Notes: generated from the sequence alone by a model not told the origin. DNA of 64,000 nucleotides from Strongyloides papillosus (GCA_005656395.1 SRSI01000023.1:682001-746000); one strand, 5' to 3'. Shown: positions 24,020 through 35,337, numbered from the stretch's first letter. Made by a program: numbers and translations.

Positions 24020-24826
24020 TTAAGTTTCTCCCTTATTCCATATCTAAACGTTTTAAATGAGCCATAAATCACAAAATTTCATCAACTTTTAAAAGAGTTA
24101 TTTTGGAACAAAAAACTATACAAAAATGTGCCTGTAAAGTGATATTTTATAAAAATAACTTAGCCAGTTATAGACCAAATGTATAGAGGCTAATTTCCCC
24201 TATAATTTGAAAAAAAATACATCAAATGACTATTTAACCATAAAAATTGATCAAGTTTTAAAAGAGTTATGTCTGGAACAAAATTGATTTTTACAGTAAA
24301 AATTTAAAAAAGGCAAAAAAGTTGACATTCAAATTAATATAACTTCTTTCGTAGTTGAGCTATAAACTTCGCTAGACCCTTATTTTTTAAGTTAAACGTA
24401 GATCTATATAATAGATAATATTTTGTTTGTTTTCGTAAGTTATGACTGAGTTATAGGTATTTAATATTTTAATTTTTTTTAAGAACGGTCACCATTCTTT
24501 GGACCACAACTCAGCCAATAATAAATCAAATCCAATATCATTAAGTTTACGAACTATTCTAGAATTTTACCTTTCGAATGAGATATAAAGCAATTTATTT
24601 TGTTAACTTTGAGGAGAGTTAGTCGAGTAACAAACCTATGAAAAAAGGCCCTAAAAAAGATGTTTTCTACAGATAAGTTAACCAATTATGGTCCAAAACA
24701 CTTAAGACCTATTTTCTCCCCTAAGTTAGAAAAAAACACATCTCTTGGCTATTTATTCATTACGGTTAACTTTGAAGAGAGTTATGTTAAAGACAAATTT
24801 TTTCGTCTTATTTCTTTATGTTATAG
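24020..24826. repeat. Diverged tandem repeat with ~170-base period
   Basis: A phrase 'aactttkaagagagttat' or near variant recurs at about 24078, 24247, 24601 and 24766, giving spacings of 169, 354 (two units) and 165 bases. The part 24020-24500 is an inverted copy of 1-480. The 75-codon frame at 24660-24887 runs across unit boundaries and is not a credible gene. Confidence 0.55.
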
Positions 24827-27515
24827 AAGTTACATGCGCAGAAAGGCAAAAAAAACACATTTTTTAAAAATAGCCATAAGTCTTTAAGGAGACGATATTT
24901 TTAATAAGACAAAAAACAAAAAATATTACTTCATAATTTTACTAATTCTCCAAAATTCATGTTTTTATCACAAGAAGAAAAAAAGTTATTAATGGTAAAA
25001 AGTGAAAAGTTCTTATGAATCACGCTGCATATAAAAGATGGTAATTTTTTACTTTTATAATGAGAATACGTAGAAAAATGACAATTATATGAATCCTTAT
25101 AGCTTCCTTTAATGGTAAGTTTTTTAAAACTATTTTGAAATATATTGTAGAAAGTTATTAAGGATATCTAATAGATAGAATATAGTAAAGTTCTATTAAC
25201 TGTAGCTAAAATTATGATCTTCCAACTGATGAAAGTAATTTATGTGCCACAATGTGTTCACATTATCTGATTAATATATTTTATTATAATAAGTGTTTAT
25301 TCCAGTCTGCTGCTCTCATATTTAAACAATTAAATTATTTGCATGAAATTATTTTCTATTTATTTCTTATTTTAAATGAATTTTTAGACAATTGATAGTT
25401 AAAAATGATAGTAAAATCGAAATAATTTTTTAAATATATTATTAAAAAATTATTAGTATAGATAATTTTTAAAGAAAACTATCTTAATTCTTTGGATATA
25501 TTATTTTCTTATTCAAAAAATGCGTTTTCTATTTAATCTCTTACGATTTGCTCTCTTTTAGAATTTTTAAATTCAACTACTCCAAAACGACAGTCATAAA
25601 ATTCATACCACTCTGAAGGTAAATGGGTACAATTTGAACTTATATCATTAATCCATGTTGTTTTATTTTTACAATAATGTATAAAATCAGCAGTAACTTT
25701 TTTAAAATAAAAAAGTTATTTCTACAATATGTTACTTACGTTTTAGAGGTGAAATATTTTTGGTTGTGTTTGTATTGAAATCAAATATTTTTGAGCAATT
25801 TCCATAAAAATGATCAATTTGAACCCCATCCTTTTTTAAATTTATTAATACATCATTACCACCACAAAACTCGCACTTTAAAAGTCCCCAGACATGAACA
25901 TCTATTAACGTTTTGTTTTTTTCATTATCATCAGTTCTAGATATTGAAAAGATAATTTTAGATATTGAAATACTTATTATAAGTATTGTTAATGCTTTTA
26001 AAAATACCATTTAGAAATATTATACTTTAACATTTTGAAATTTCCTTTAAATACTTGAAGTTGTTATGCAAAATTACTGTAAAACATATGTTTAAACACA
26101 TAAAGAATCAAAGAATAATAAATACTATAAAATATTGATACTATTTTTACTGCAGATTAAAAAAATATCAATTAATGGAAAACAAATTTCTATTAAATAA
26201 ACAAAATTTATAAAATTTTGTCTAATATTGACTTGGACTAAAAAAAGAACTAACAATCAATTTCAAATATAGTAAAGTTTTGGTTAATTCAATTGCAACG
26301 ACATATAATTATAATCATAATGAAAAATAAGCTTACAAGTATTAATTTATTAAGTGTGTAAAATATTAACACTCGGAACTTGAAAATAGTTTGCATAATG
26401 CTATAATATTTATAAATAAGATAAAGTTAAATGTTTTATGTTTTCAAATAGTTCTTTTGAGATCTACATTTTATTTCTCTTTTCTTAAGATCAAAGTTTA
26501 TTTTTCGAAGATTTCAGTGTATGGTTTGTAAAATTTTACATTAATTTCGAATTTAAAACACTCTAAAAATTTTGCTATATCTACTATACACATTGTCAAA
26601 TTCTATATAAAACAGTTTCATAATTTTGTTTAGAAATAATTACTATTAAAATAATTTATTTTGTCATTTACTTGCTTAAGTTATATAAAGAAATCTGAAT
26701 TCTGTACAGAGTTATGAATATTCAAATTAAATGTCAATTTTGACTTCAAATGAGCGAAATTTTTTTAAATTGAAAGATATCTTAAAAATTGTTACTGATT
26801 ATGATAAAGGAACTACAAAACACCATTTTGAAATGAAGATTTTGTTTTTAATGCCAGCTGCGCGTTATTTCCATAATCTAATCTTTATAATTTCAAAGCT
26901 TACATGAAGCATAATTTTACAATTTTCCAAGAAATTTAAGATACTTTATATTGACACATTATACAAAAATAGTAGATAAAAAAATTTTTGCTTTTCAATA
27001 TTAATGCAATTTTTTTTGTTCTACTATTAATTAGATTAATTTCATATCATATTCAGTTACTAGCATATCTTCATTTTTTTATAGTAATATTTTTCAAATC
27101 AAATAGTTTTGTTATAATAAATACTATTTTATTACATAGTGAAAAATTCAAACCAATAAATAAAAATCATTTTTATATTTACAAACAATAAATTTTATAT
27201 CCACGGAAGTAATGTATTTATTCAATGTAAACAAATAAACTTATATTTTTCCAATTGTAAATCTTTACTGTTAAATAATTATATGAAAGTTTATTTTACA
27301 CTAAAAATATCTACTAGATTTTATTTTAAATTATTAAATAATGTTTTATGGAATTATAAACATAAAATGCTTTTTATGCAAAAAAATCGTATGCTCAAGT
27401 AATTTAAAGTAAACTATTTTTTTAATAAATAATTTATTTATATTTTATCAAACATTTTTTACTGAAATCAAATAATTTTTATTGAATATAAAAGAAAATT
27501 TAAAAATTATACTAT
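24827..27515. repeat. Tandem duplication, unit A
   Basis: This stretch and 27803-30470 are similar from end to end in the same orientation. They start 'aagttacatgcgcagaaa' and share long runs such as 'taactgtagctaaaattatg' and 'gtcatttacttgcttaagtt'. The offset is 2,976 bases at the left end, 2,971 at the gene and 2,958 at the right end, so a few indels have accumulated. Each unit holds one transthyretin-like gene. Confidence 0.9.
25533..26010 (-). CDS. Transthyretin-like secreted protein, copy A
   Basis: Exon 1 (26010-25740) and exon 2 (25696-25533) join in frame over a 43-base intron (GTAAGT to AAAAAAG, phase 1) to give 144 residues. Residues 1-25 are a hydrophobic signal peptide (MVFLKALTILIISISISKII). 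The mature part shows the nematode transthyretin-like pattern: V-x-G-x-L-x-C, a 'DVLINLKKDG' strand, 'GNC...FDFN', then PLKLT before 'FIHYC'; exon 2 ends in a Cys-bearing strand 'FYDCRFGVVEF'. Such proteins are secreted, small and nematode-specific, and their ligands are mostly unknown. It is the sister of the gene at 28483-28981. The C-terminal tail differs because of a one-base indel in an A-rich run, so it stops earlier. Confidence 0.8.
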
Positions 27516-27802
27516 TTTTGAATTTTCATAACTTTCCTGTAACTTACTTGAAATAAACAGGATTAATATCGTAATATAAAACATCGTTAACTCTATTAGA
27601 ACAATGATAAAACATTTGTGTTAATTTTCATAATGAACTTTTATTTTTAAAAAACTACGAAATTTTGTCAAAAAACATGGTTTTTTAATTAAAAATGAAA
27701 TAATGTTAATGAAATTCAATATTTGTGATATTGCGGATTCTAATATTAAATAAGTTAAGCTCTTAATCTGTAGAAGAATCATTGCAATATTGTTTTACAA
27801 AA
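26011..27802. other. Intergenic part of duplication unit A and its junction
   Basis: No coding evidence is seen. Up to about 27515 the sequence parallels 28982-30470, mostly as conserved AT-rich blocks. 27516-27802 has no counterpart that I can see. The 67-codon frame at 26988-27191 is not preserved as a gene in the other unit. Confidence 0.55.
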
Positions 27803-30470
27803 AAGTTACATGCGCAGAAAAGCAAAAAAAAACACATTTGTAAAAATAGCCATAAGTCTTAATGAGACGATATTTTTAAAGAGACAAAAAATAAAAAATA
27901 TTACTTTGTAGATCTACTGATTTTCAAAAGTTCATGTTTTTATCATAAGAAGAAAAAGTTATTAATGATAAAAAGTAAAGAGTTCCTATGGAACACCCTG
28001 TACATAAAAAAATAGCAATTTTTTACTTTTAAAATGAGAACAAAAAAAAATGACAACTCTTTGAATTTATATAACTTTCTCCAAACGTAAGTTTTTTAAA
28101 CTATTGTGAAATATATAGTAGAAAGTTATTAAGGATATCTAATATATAGAATATAGCAAAGTCCTATTAACTGTAGCTAAAATTATGATCTTCCAACTGA
28201 TGAAAATAATTTATGTGCCACAATGTGTACACATTATCTAATTAATATATTTAATTCTATTCTTACAAGTGTTAATTCCAAATTACTGCTCTCATGTAAA
28301 AACAATTAAATTATTTATATGAAAATATTTTTTGTTTATTTTTAAAAATGAATTTTTAGACAATTAATAGTTAAAGAAGATAAAAAAACCAAAATAATTT
28401 TTTAAATATATTATTAAAAAATTATTAGTGTAGATAATTTTTAAAGAAAACTGTTTTAGTTCTTTGGATTTTTTTTTCTTATTCAAAAAATGCGTTTTCT
28501 ATTTCTTCTTTTATGATTTGCCCTCTTTTTAGATTTTTTTAAGACAACTACTCCGAAGCGACAGTTCCAAAAATCAAAGTCATATTTTGTGAGAGGATAT
28601 TTTGTACATTCTGGTTCTGTTTTATTTTTCCATATCGTTTCCTTTCCATCAAAATACGCAAAATTAGCAGAAACTTCTTTTAAATAAAAAAGTTATTTTT
28701 ACAATATATTACTTACATTTTGGATATTTATTATTTGTGGTTGTATTGTAATAAAAATTATTTGTACAATTTCCATTAAAAGCACCAATTGAAGTCCCAT
28801 CCATTATTAAATCTATTAATACATCATTACCCGTCCATACTTTGCAATCTAAATATCCCCAGGCAAGAACATATACATCCGTCGAGCTTTTTTCATTTCC
28901 ATCAGTTCTAGATGTTGAAATAATAATTCTAGATATTGAAATACTAACTATAATTATTGTAAATACTCTTAAGAATACCATTTAGAAATATTTTACTTTC
29001 ACATTTTAAAAATTTCCTTAAATACTTGAAATTGTTATACAAAATTATTAAATAACATATATTTAAACATATGGAGAACCAAAAAACAATAAATATTATT
29101 AAATATTGATATTATTTTAGATTAAAAAAATATCAATATAATGGAAGTTATATTTCTATTTAATAAGTAAAATTTAAAAATTTTGTATAATATTGACTTG
29201 AACTAAAAAAAAGAACTAACAATCAATTCCAAATATAGTAAAGTTAAGGTTAATTCAATTGCAACGACATATGAGTATAATCATAATAAAAAATAAGCTT
29301 ATAAGCATCAATTTAATAAGTGTGTGAATGTTAGCACTCGGAACAAGAAAATAGTTTGTATAATAATATAATATTTATAAGATTAAGTTAAATGTCTTAT
29401 GTTTTCAAGTGGTTTATTTGTGATCTACATTTTTTTCTTAAGATCAAAGTTTGGTTTTCAAGATAATTAGTGAATGGCTTTTAGAACTTTTATACTAATT
29501 TTAGATTTAAGACACCCTAGAAATTCTGCAATCTCTATCATACACATTGTCAAATTCTATATAAAACAGTTTCATAATTTTGTTTAGCAATAATTACTAT
29601 TAAAATAATTTACTTTGTCATTTACTTGCTTAAGTTATATAAAGAAATCTGAATTCTGTACAGAGTTATGAATGTTCAAAATTAATTTATAATTAAGACT
29701 TCAAATGAATGAAACATTTTTATATAGAAAGATATTTCAATAATTGTTACTGATTATAATAAAGCAACTACAAATCATCACCTTGAAGTGAAGATTCTAT
29801 TTTCAATGTCAGCTGCGCGTCAGTCTCATAATCTAACGTTTATAAGTTTTAGGCTCACATGAAGCATTCTTTTTACGATTTTCCAAAATATTTAAAATTT
29901 TTTATATTTACATATTATGCAAAAATAATAGATAAAAAATTTTTTGCTTTTTAACATTAATGCAATTTCTTTGGTTTTACCAGTAAATTAGATTTATTTC
30001 ATATAATATTGAGTTATTAGCATATCTTCATTTTTTTATAGTAATATTTTTCAAATCAAATAGTTTTGTTATAATAAATACTATTTTATTAAATAGTAAA
30101 AAATTCAAACAAATAGATAAAAATCATTTTTATGTTTACAAACAATAAATTTGATAAAAACGGAAGTAATATATTTATTCAATGTAGAAAAATAACTTTA
30201 TATTTTTCCAGTTGTAAATCTTAATTATTAAATAATTATATGAAAATTTATTTTACACTAAAAAATATCTAATAGATTTTATTTTAAGTTATCAAATAAT
30301 GTTTTATAGGATTATAAACATAAAATGTTTTATATTGTAAAAAATCGTAAGCTCAAGTAACTTAAAGTAAACTATTTAAATTTAATTTCTATATTAAATA
30401 TTTTATCAAACATTTTTTACTGAAATTAAATACTCTTAAATAAATATTAAAAAAAGTTTAAAAATATTAA
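27803..30470. repeat. Tandem duplication, unit B
   Basis: This is the direct copy of 24827-27515 with frequent small differences, so the duplication is not recent. Flanking non-coding blocks stay alignable over the whole length. Confidence 0.9.
28483..28981 (-). CDS. Transthyretin-like secreted protein, copy B
   Basis: Exon 1 (28981-28717, 265 bases) and exon 2 (28673-28483) join over a 43-base phase-1 intron (GTAAGT to AAAAGAAG), giving 151 residues. It starts with a signal peptide (MVFLRVFTIIIVSISISRII). The body has 'LAWGYLDCKVWTGNDVLIDL', then GNC and an aromatic FYYN strand. Exon 2 has 'NFAYFDGKETIWKNK' and 'FDFWNCRFGVVVL'. Compared with copy A the tail is longer and very basic (KKSKKRANHKRRNRKR), because one extra A shifts the frame after 'TCTAAAA'. 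The His-Cys of the 'IHYC' segment of copy A are not kept here (AYFD). Secreted nematode transthyretin-like family; function unknown. Confidence 0.8.
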
Positions 30471-30619
30471 AATCACTATTAAAATTAATTTTTAAAAATA
30501 TCTGATTATTTTGGGACTCTGTACTATCTAATGTAGTATACAAAATTCTTCTTCTTCAGAAGATTCATCAAGTTTTAGTAAAAGCATGTAAGCTCTGAAG
30601 AGAGTTCTGAATTATTACC

Positions 30620-30831
30620 ACACACAAAAAAATGAAACAAATTTTGACATTATTGCGTAAAATGCAGTAAAAATGTCCCACCATTTTAAAATGTCAAAAT
30701 TTATTCAAATTTTAAAAATATCATGCGACAACAAAAATGTTTTAAATGACGCAAAATGTTAGATTTTGACATAAATTTAGTCGTTTTTTTACAAAATTAT
30801 ATACTTTCAATATTTCGAAGTAATGTTACAC
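30620..30831. mobile_element. Small inverted-repeat element, copy 2 (left part)
   Basis: It matches 13619-13830 (CACACAAAAAAATGAAACAA, then 'aatgtcccaccatttt', then 'aaatgacgcaaaat'). The complete retrotransposon sits at its right edge, and the sequence resumes after 35342. Confidence 0.65.
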
Positions 30832-30964
30832 TGTTATGGAAAATCAACACGTGTAAATCAAGTCATTTATTTTAAGAAAACCAAATAATAAATATAATAA
30901 ATTACATAAATAATTTGCATAAAATAATATTAATATTAAAAATATGTTAAATTTCAATATAACA
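30832..30964 (-). repeat. 3' LTR of the retrotransposon
   Basis: 133 bp, identical base for base to the 5' LTR at 35205-35337. It begins TGTTATGGAAAATC and ends ATATAACA on the plus strand. It is very short for an LTR. Confidence 0.95.
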
Positions 30965-30979
30965 TTTCCCCTCTACTTT
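30965..30979 (-). other. Polypurine tract
   Basis: Read on the minus strand, AGTAGAGGGGAAA lies directly against the 3' LTR, the expected position of the plus-strand primer. Confidence 0.8.
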
Positions 30980-31140
30980 TAAACTAAACTTAAAAATTTA
31001 CTTTTCTTCATAAAATATTAGTCCAGAGTTTTGTTTTGAAAAGATATATTGTTTAAATTGAATGCGATTTATTTTAACCATATTTTTACACATTATTTCG
31101 TAATCTTTTTGCACATTTTATTTTACTTAGACGGAGATTC

Positions 31141-34100
31141 TTATTCAGAAACTTCTTCACTTGGAGAATAAGTGTAGTCACTATTTTCTTTACTATCATC
31201 TATGTCAGAAAGTGATGGAAGAGATATTTCAGATTCCAATCCAATCCGTAAGTTTTCCTCTTCAATTTTGTCATCTTCTACTTTAGTTATTACATCAAAT
31301 GCTTTTTCTTCACTCGAACTTTCTACTTGAATACATTTTTCTTCAAACAAAGAAGATGTTTCTACTTTTTGTGGCTCATCTTCTTCATCTTCTGCATTTG
31401 AAAAAGGGAAACAATTTTCAACATTAATAAATCTCTGTCGCAGGTGAGTTACATGAACATCTTTAGATTTAGTGCCATTTTCTACTACCACCCTTGCCCC
31501 TCTCGAACCAATTAACTTCTCTATGGTTCCAGGTATCCAAGTTTTTGTAATCACATCATAATACCAAATATTCACAACATTGCAAAATGGATTGTCTTTC
31601 GTATGATCAGGATGTTCATACACAGTTTCATTAGTTCTTAAATCTCTATTCAACATATCTTGTGCTGGAGTTCGACCATTATCTTTTGGCAGTTCATGAT
31701 ATTCTATTAAACAATTATTCAGGTAACTTTCAAGATTTTCAACATTATCTATTTTTCCTTTCTTTAGTATATTCTTAACATGTTGAACTGCTCTCTCAGC
31801 CGTTCCATTAGAAGCAGCATGATAAGCATGTGAAGTCATCTTAACTATTCCAACATCTCTACAATATTGTTCTATCTCGCATGAATTAAATACTGGGGCT
31901 TGATCTGTTACTAAACATTGTGGAAAACCTAATCTTCTGAATATCAAATTAAACCATTGAATAGTTACATTGGTATGTAAAGACTTTACGGATGTTACTT
32001 CAATCCAACCAGAGTATACATCTTTCAACAATAAGTATGGTTTACCTTCGAAATAGAAATGATCTACATGGATCCTTTGCATCGGTCGTTGTGTCTTCGG
32101 CCAATCTTCATGAGGTACTGAATGACAGTTAGATATATTTTGGCAAGCTATACATAACCTTACAAAATTTTTCACATCAGTATCTAGCCCATGCCAAATG
32201 TACTTTATTCTCAATTTCCGAGACATGTTAGTAATTCCCAAATGTCCTTCATGAGCTTCTTGGAGAGCCTTAGAACGTAAATTGTTAGGCAATAAGATTC
32301 TACCATTAATATATATAACTCCATCTACTTCTTCAATCATTGTCCGATATTTCTTATAAAATCTAATTAATGAATTTGTTCTTTTTGGCCAACTTCCTGC
32401 GTCCATGCAAACCTTTATTTCTTTTATTAATTCGTCAATGCTACTTTCATTTCTTATACTTAATAAATTTAATTGTAACTCAACTTGTTTATTATTTTTA
32501 ATTCTAGCTACCATTATTTCATCGTCATTTAAATTTTCTTTCTCAGCCATAATAAGTCTAGAAAGACTATCAGCAGGTCCCATTGAAGCAGATTTCGTCA
32601 ACTGTACATCAAAATCATACTCTAGCAACTGTAATCTCCAACGTGCAATTCTTTTAGCCTGTACTTTGGACATTCCTTTGCTGGTTTTGAAGATGCATTC
32701 AAGACCTCTATTATCAGTCATCAAAGTGAACTTCCTTCCAGATAAATATTGATGAAATCTTTCTATGCTCAAAACTACAGCAAGACCCTCTTTTTCACAT
32801 ATTTGATAATTAACCTCTGTATCTGTCAGCGTTTTGGCATAAAAAGCAATTGGCTTCAAATCTCCATTAGACATCCGGTGATTTAAAGAAGATCCAATAC
32901 CATATTCACTACTATCTGTCATTAACACTAACGGCAGTTCAAAAGAGTAATGTTCCAACGCTTCAATAACCAAAGAATCCTTAATTGCCTTGAAAGCTGT
33001 TTCTTCTTTTACACCCCATTTAAATGGACATCCTTTTTTTAATAAGCAAGACAAAACCGGTTTATGTAAATGAAGATTTGGGATATAATTGCCATAATAA
33101 GCTAACATACCAATGAATGAATGTAATTGTGTTTGATTTACCGGTGATTTCATGTTCAATAAATCTTTATATCTATTTGGGTCTAATCTTTTTCCTTTGT
33201 TACTTAATATATATCCAAGATAAGGGACTTCATTTTTATTAAATGCACATTTGGTTAATTTTAATTTTAAACCTACATTTTCCATTAATGTCAATACTGC
33301 ATCAACATCTCTCAAATGATCTTCATAATTATCATTCACTATTAATATGTCATCTTGCCAGGCACTAGCAGTTTTAACTGGAGCAAGGAGATCATTCATA
33401 AATTTCTGAAATACAATCGGTGCTACCTTTAAACCAAATGCCATTCTAGTATATTGATAGTGGCCAAATGGAGTGGAGATGGATACGTATTTTCGGCTAT
33501 CAGGTGCTATTTCAAAAGAGTGAAAAGCATCTCGTACGTCGACTACCGTCCAATGTTTACCTTTTGGACACAAAGCTAGAAGTTCTTCCATAGTGCGAGT
33601 TGTTATTCTTTCTTCTTCTAAAACTTCATTCAAACCAGTGGAGAAATCAGGACATATTCTGATAGCATTCAATTTTTCCTCCGTACTAGCATCTTCACCT
33701 ACTCTTTTTGAAACTACAACAATTGGAGCAGACCATTCTGGATTATCAACAGGTATCAAAACTCCTTTTTGTACCATTTGCTCTAAACATTTTTTTACAG
33801 GTTCCATTCTTGAAAATGGTACTCTTCTAGCTTCACAATATATGGGTTTCACATTCTCTTTAACTTTGAGATGTATTTGTTGACCTTTTATTGTGCCTAA
33901 TTCATCTTTAAATAGTTCAACATGTTTAGAAGCCATAATTTCAGACATGGGTTTTTCTTTAGCAAGTTGGTTTACGTACTTAAATTGATAAGAATTCTTT
34001 TTCATCCATTCTTTACCAAGAAGATTATCAAAACCATTTCGTACTACCAAAAATTCACCATGGTACGTTTTCCACTTGCCCAAAATATCAATTACCTCAT

Positions 34101-35223
34101 TTGCATATGACAACACCTTGTAAGAACAACTCGATAACGAACTATATGTAGCAATCTTTAAAAAATCACTTACTCGTATAAAATTTGCATCTGCACCACT
34201 ATCTACAAGAAATTTGATTTTTACCTTATTGAACGAGAGATATTCATAGAAATTCTCGTTGCAAGTTGAAGAAAGAAATAACACCTTATATTGTAAGTTT
34301 TTATTGTTATGATGAACCTTTTTACAAACAATAGCCAAATGACCAAATAACTGACAGTTATCACATCTCTTAGTATAGACTTCACTCAACGATGGACACT
34401 GTGGCTTAATATGATCGCAAGCTCCACATACATAACACTTTCTTTCCTTTTTCTTTTCAAACACCTTCTTATTGATAATTTGACTTTTAACCTCTACCTT
34501 GTTAACTTTTACCATTTCTTCATCTTCATGCTTTTTCAGATACTCAAGAATCTCTTTAAAAGATGATATTTTGCCTCTAGCAATCTTCTTTTCAATCTCT
34601 TGTTTTTGGACAGAATCTGGAAGACCATGCAATACTATAACAGTTTTTAAACCATCTAATTTGGTTACATCTTTGCCTAACTGTTCCAATACCCTGGAGG
34701 TGTATCTTGCATAACCTGTATGTTTGCCAGAAGAATCCTGTTTTTCCCAATCCTTGTAACCTGTGTTTATCAGTTTGTAGAATTCTATTAAAGGATTAGT
34801 TGGTGTGGAGAAGTGAAGTTCTAATAACGATTTTAACGTAACTTGCTTCTTACTAGAAGAAATCCATTCCAAATCTTTCAACTCCTTACCACCTTCTAGA
34901 GCATTCTCCAACTGGGTTCTTACATTCTCTCCTAGCTTGCTTACCATCAAACGTCTCTGTAGCTTACTGGTTAGTTCTTCAACCTCTTCCAATTCTGGTC
35001 CATATTTCTGTACATATTTCGAAAAGCATATCTCTCCATTATACTCTTTCAACCTTGTTTGTAACATAGTGAAGTGAGACATCATCTTTATGTCCTCATC
35101 TCCAACCATAGTGAAACTTGATGAACTCTTACATAGTTCTTTTGTTACTGATTCTGTTACCATAGCTATAATCTTAGCTAATGATTCCTGGTCCGGGATC
35201 GCCATGTTATGGAAAATCAACAC
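31141..35223 (-). CDS. gag-pol polyprotein of the retrotransposon
   Basis: One uninterrupted frame of 1,360 codons. Gag covers about residues 1-262, followed by two CCHC zinc knuckles (CYVCGACDHIKPQC from residue 263, and CDNCQLFGHLAIVC). The protease has DSGAD at 341. Reverse transcriptase has RMAFGLKVAPIVFQKFM and the active site WQDDI at 622-626, with Trp where most families have Tyr. RNase H starts with the Asp at 770 (MTDSSEYG). Integrase has the zinc part HEGH (991) to CIAC, then catalytic Asp 1054, Asp 1107 and Glu 1143, the last two 35 residues apart. A GPY/F-like module and an acidic tail follow. The first ATG (35223) is inside the 5' LTR; a second in-frame ATG uses the last LTR base. 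Gag and pol are fused without frameshift or stop. Confidence 0.95.
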   Translation of the reverse strand: MLIFHNMAIPDQESLAKIIAMVTESVTKELCKSSSSFTMVGDEDIKMMSHFTMLQTRLKEYNGEICFSKYVQKYGPELEEVEELTSKLQRRLMVSKLGENVRTQLENALEGGKELKDLEWISSSKKQVTLKSLLELHFSTPTNPLIEFYKLINTGYKDWEKQDSSGKHTGYARYTSRVLEQLGKDVTKLDGLKTVIVLHGLPDSVQKQEIEKKIARGKISSFKEILEYLKKHEDEEMVKVNKVEVKSQIINKKVFEKKKERKCYVCGACDHIKPQCPSLSEVYTKRCDNCQLFGHLAIVCKKVHHNNKNLQYKVLFLSSTCNENFYEYLSFNKVKIKFLVDSGADANFIRVSDFLKIATYSSLSSCSYKVLSYANEVIDILGKWKTYHGEFLVVRNGFDNLLGKEWMKKNSYQFKYVNQLAKEKPMSEIMASKHVELFKDELGTIKGQQIHLKVKENVKPIYCEARRVPFSRMEPVKKCLEQMVQKGVLIPVDNPEWSAPIVVVSKRVGEDASTEEKLNAIRICPDFSTGLNEVLEEERITTRTMEELLALCPKGKHWTVVDVRDAFHSFEIAPDSRKYVSISTPFGHYQYTRMAFGLKVAPIVFQKFMNDLLAPVKTASAWQDDILIVNDNYEDHLRDVDAVLTLMENVGLKLKLTKCAFNKNEVPYLGYILSNKGKRLDPNRYKDLLNMKSPVNQTQLHSFIGMLAYYGNYIPNLHLHKPVLSCLLKKGCPFKWGVKEETAFKAIKDSLVIEALEHYSFELPLVLMTDSSEYGIGSSLNHRMSNGDLKPIAFYAKTLTDTEVNYQICEKEGLAVVLSIERFHQYLSGRKFTLMTDNRGLECIFKTSKGMSKVQAKRIARWRLQLLEYDFDVQLTKSASMGPADSLSRLIMAEKENLNDDEIMVARIKNNKQVELQLNLLSIRNESSIDELIKEIKVCMDAGSWPKRTNSLIRFYKKYRTMIEEVDGVIYINGRILLPNNLRSKALQEAHEGHLGITNMSRKLRIKYIWHGLDTDVKNFVRLCIACQNISNCHSVPHEDWPKTQRPMQRIHVDHFYFEGKPYLLLKDVYSGWIEVTSVKSLHTNVTIQWFNLIFRRLGFPQCLVTDQAPVFNSCEIEQYCRDVGIVKMTSHAYHAASNGTAERAVQHVKNILKKGKIDNVENLESYLNNCLIEYHELPKDNGRTPAQDMLNRDLRTNETVYEHPDHTKDNPFCNVVNIWYYDVITKTWIPGTIEKLIGSRGARVVVENGTKSKDVHVTHLRQRFINVENCFPFSNAEDEEDEPQKVETSSLFEEKCIQVESSSEEKAFDVITKVEDDKIEEENLRIGLESEISLPSLSDIDDSKENSDYTYSPSEEVSE
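35186..35204 (-). promoter_or_regulatory. Primer binding site
   Basis: On the minus strand TGGCGATCCCGGACCAGGA begins immediately after the 5' LTR. Starting with TGG, it fits the CCA end of a tRNA. I could not name the tRNA. The same bases are codons of gag. Confidence 0.6.
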
Positions 35224-35337
35224 GTGTAAATCAAGTCATTTATTTTAAGAAAACCAAATAATAAATATAATAAATTACATAAATAATTTGCATAAAATAA
35301 TATTAATATTAAAAATATGTTAAATTTCAATATAACA
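35205..35337 (-). repeat. 5' LTR of the retrotransposon
   Basis: Identical to the LTR at 30832-30964. It should hold the promoter and the RNA start on the minus strand; no TATA box stands out in this AT-rich sequence. It is bordered by the TACAC target repeat. Confidence 0.95.

Larger units (their letters stand above)
30832..35337 (-). mobile_element. Complete Ty3/gypsy-like LTR retrotransposon, 4,506 bp
   Basis: Two LTRs of 133 bp read identically, both bounded by TG...CA. The insertion is flanked by the 5-bp direct repeat TACAC (30827-30831 and 35338-35342), a target duplication. Between the LTRs one minus-strand frame encodes gag and pol. Identical LTRs and an unbroken frame indicate a very recent insertion. 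It lies inside the older element whose halves are at 30620-30831 and 35343-35560. Confidence 0.95.

Noticed and set aside
26988..27191. Hydrophobic 67-codon plus-strand frame
   Set aside because: The duplicated counterpart near 29940-30150 lacks an equivalent open frame, so it is not under protein-level constraint.
32405..34714. Several plus-strand frames of 60-115 codons
   Set aside because: They are antisense shadows of the retrotransposon gag-pol.
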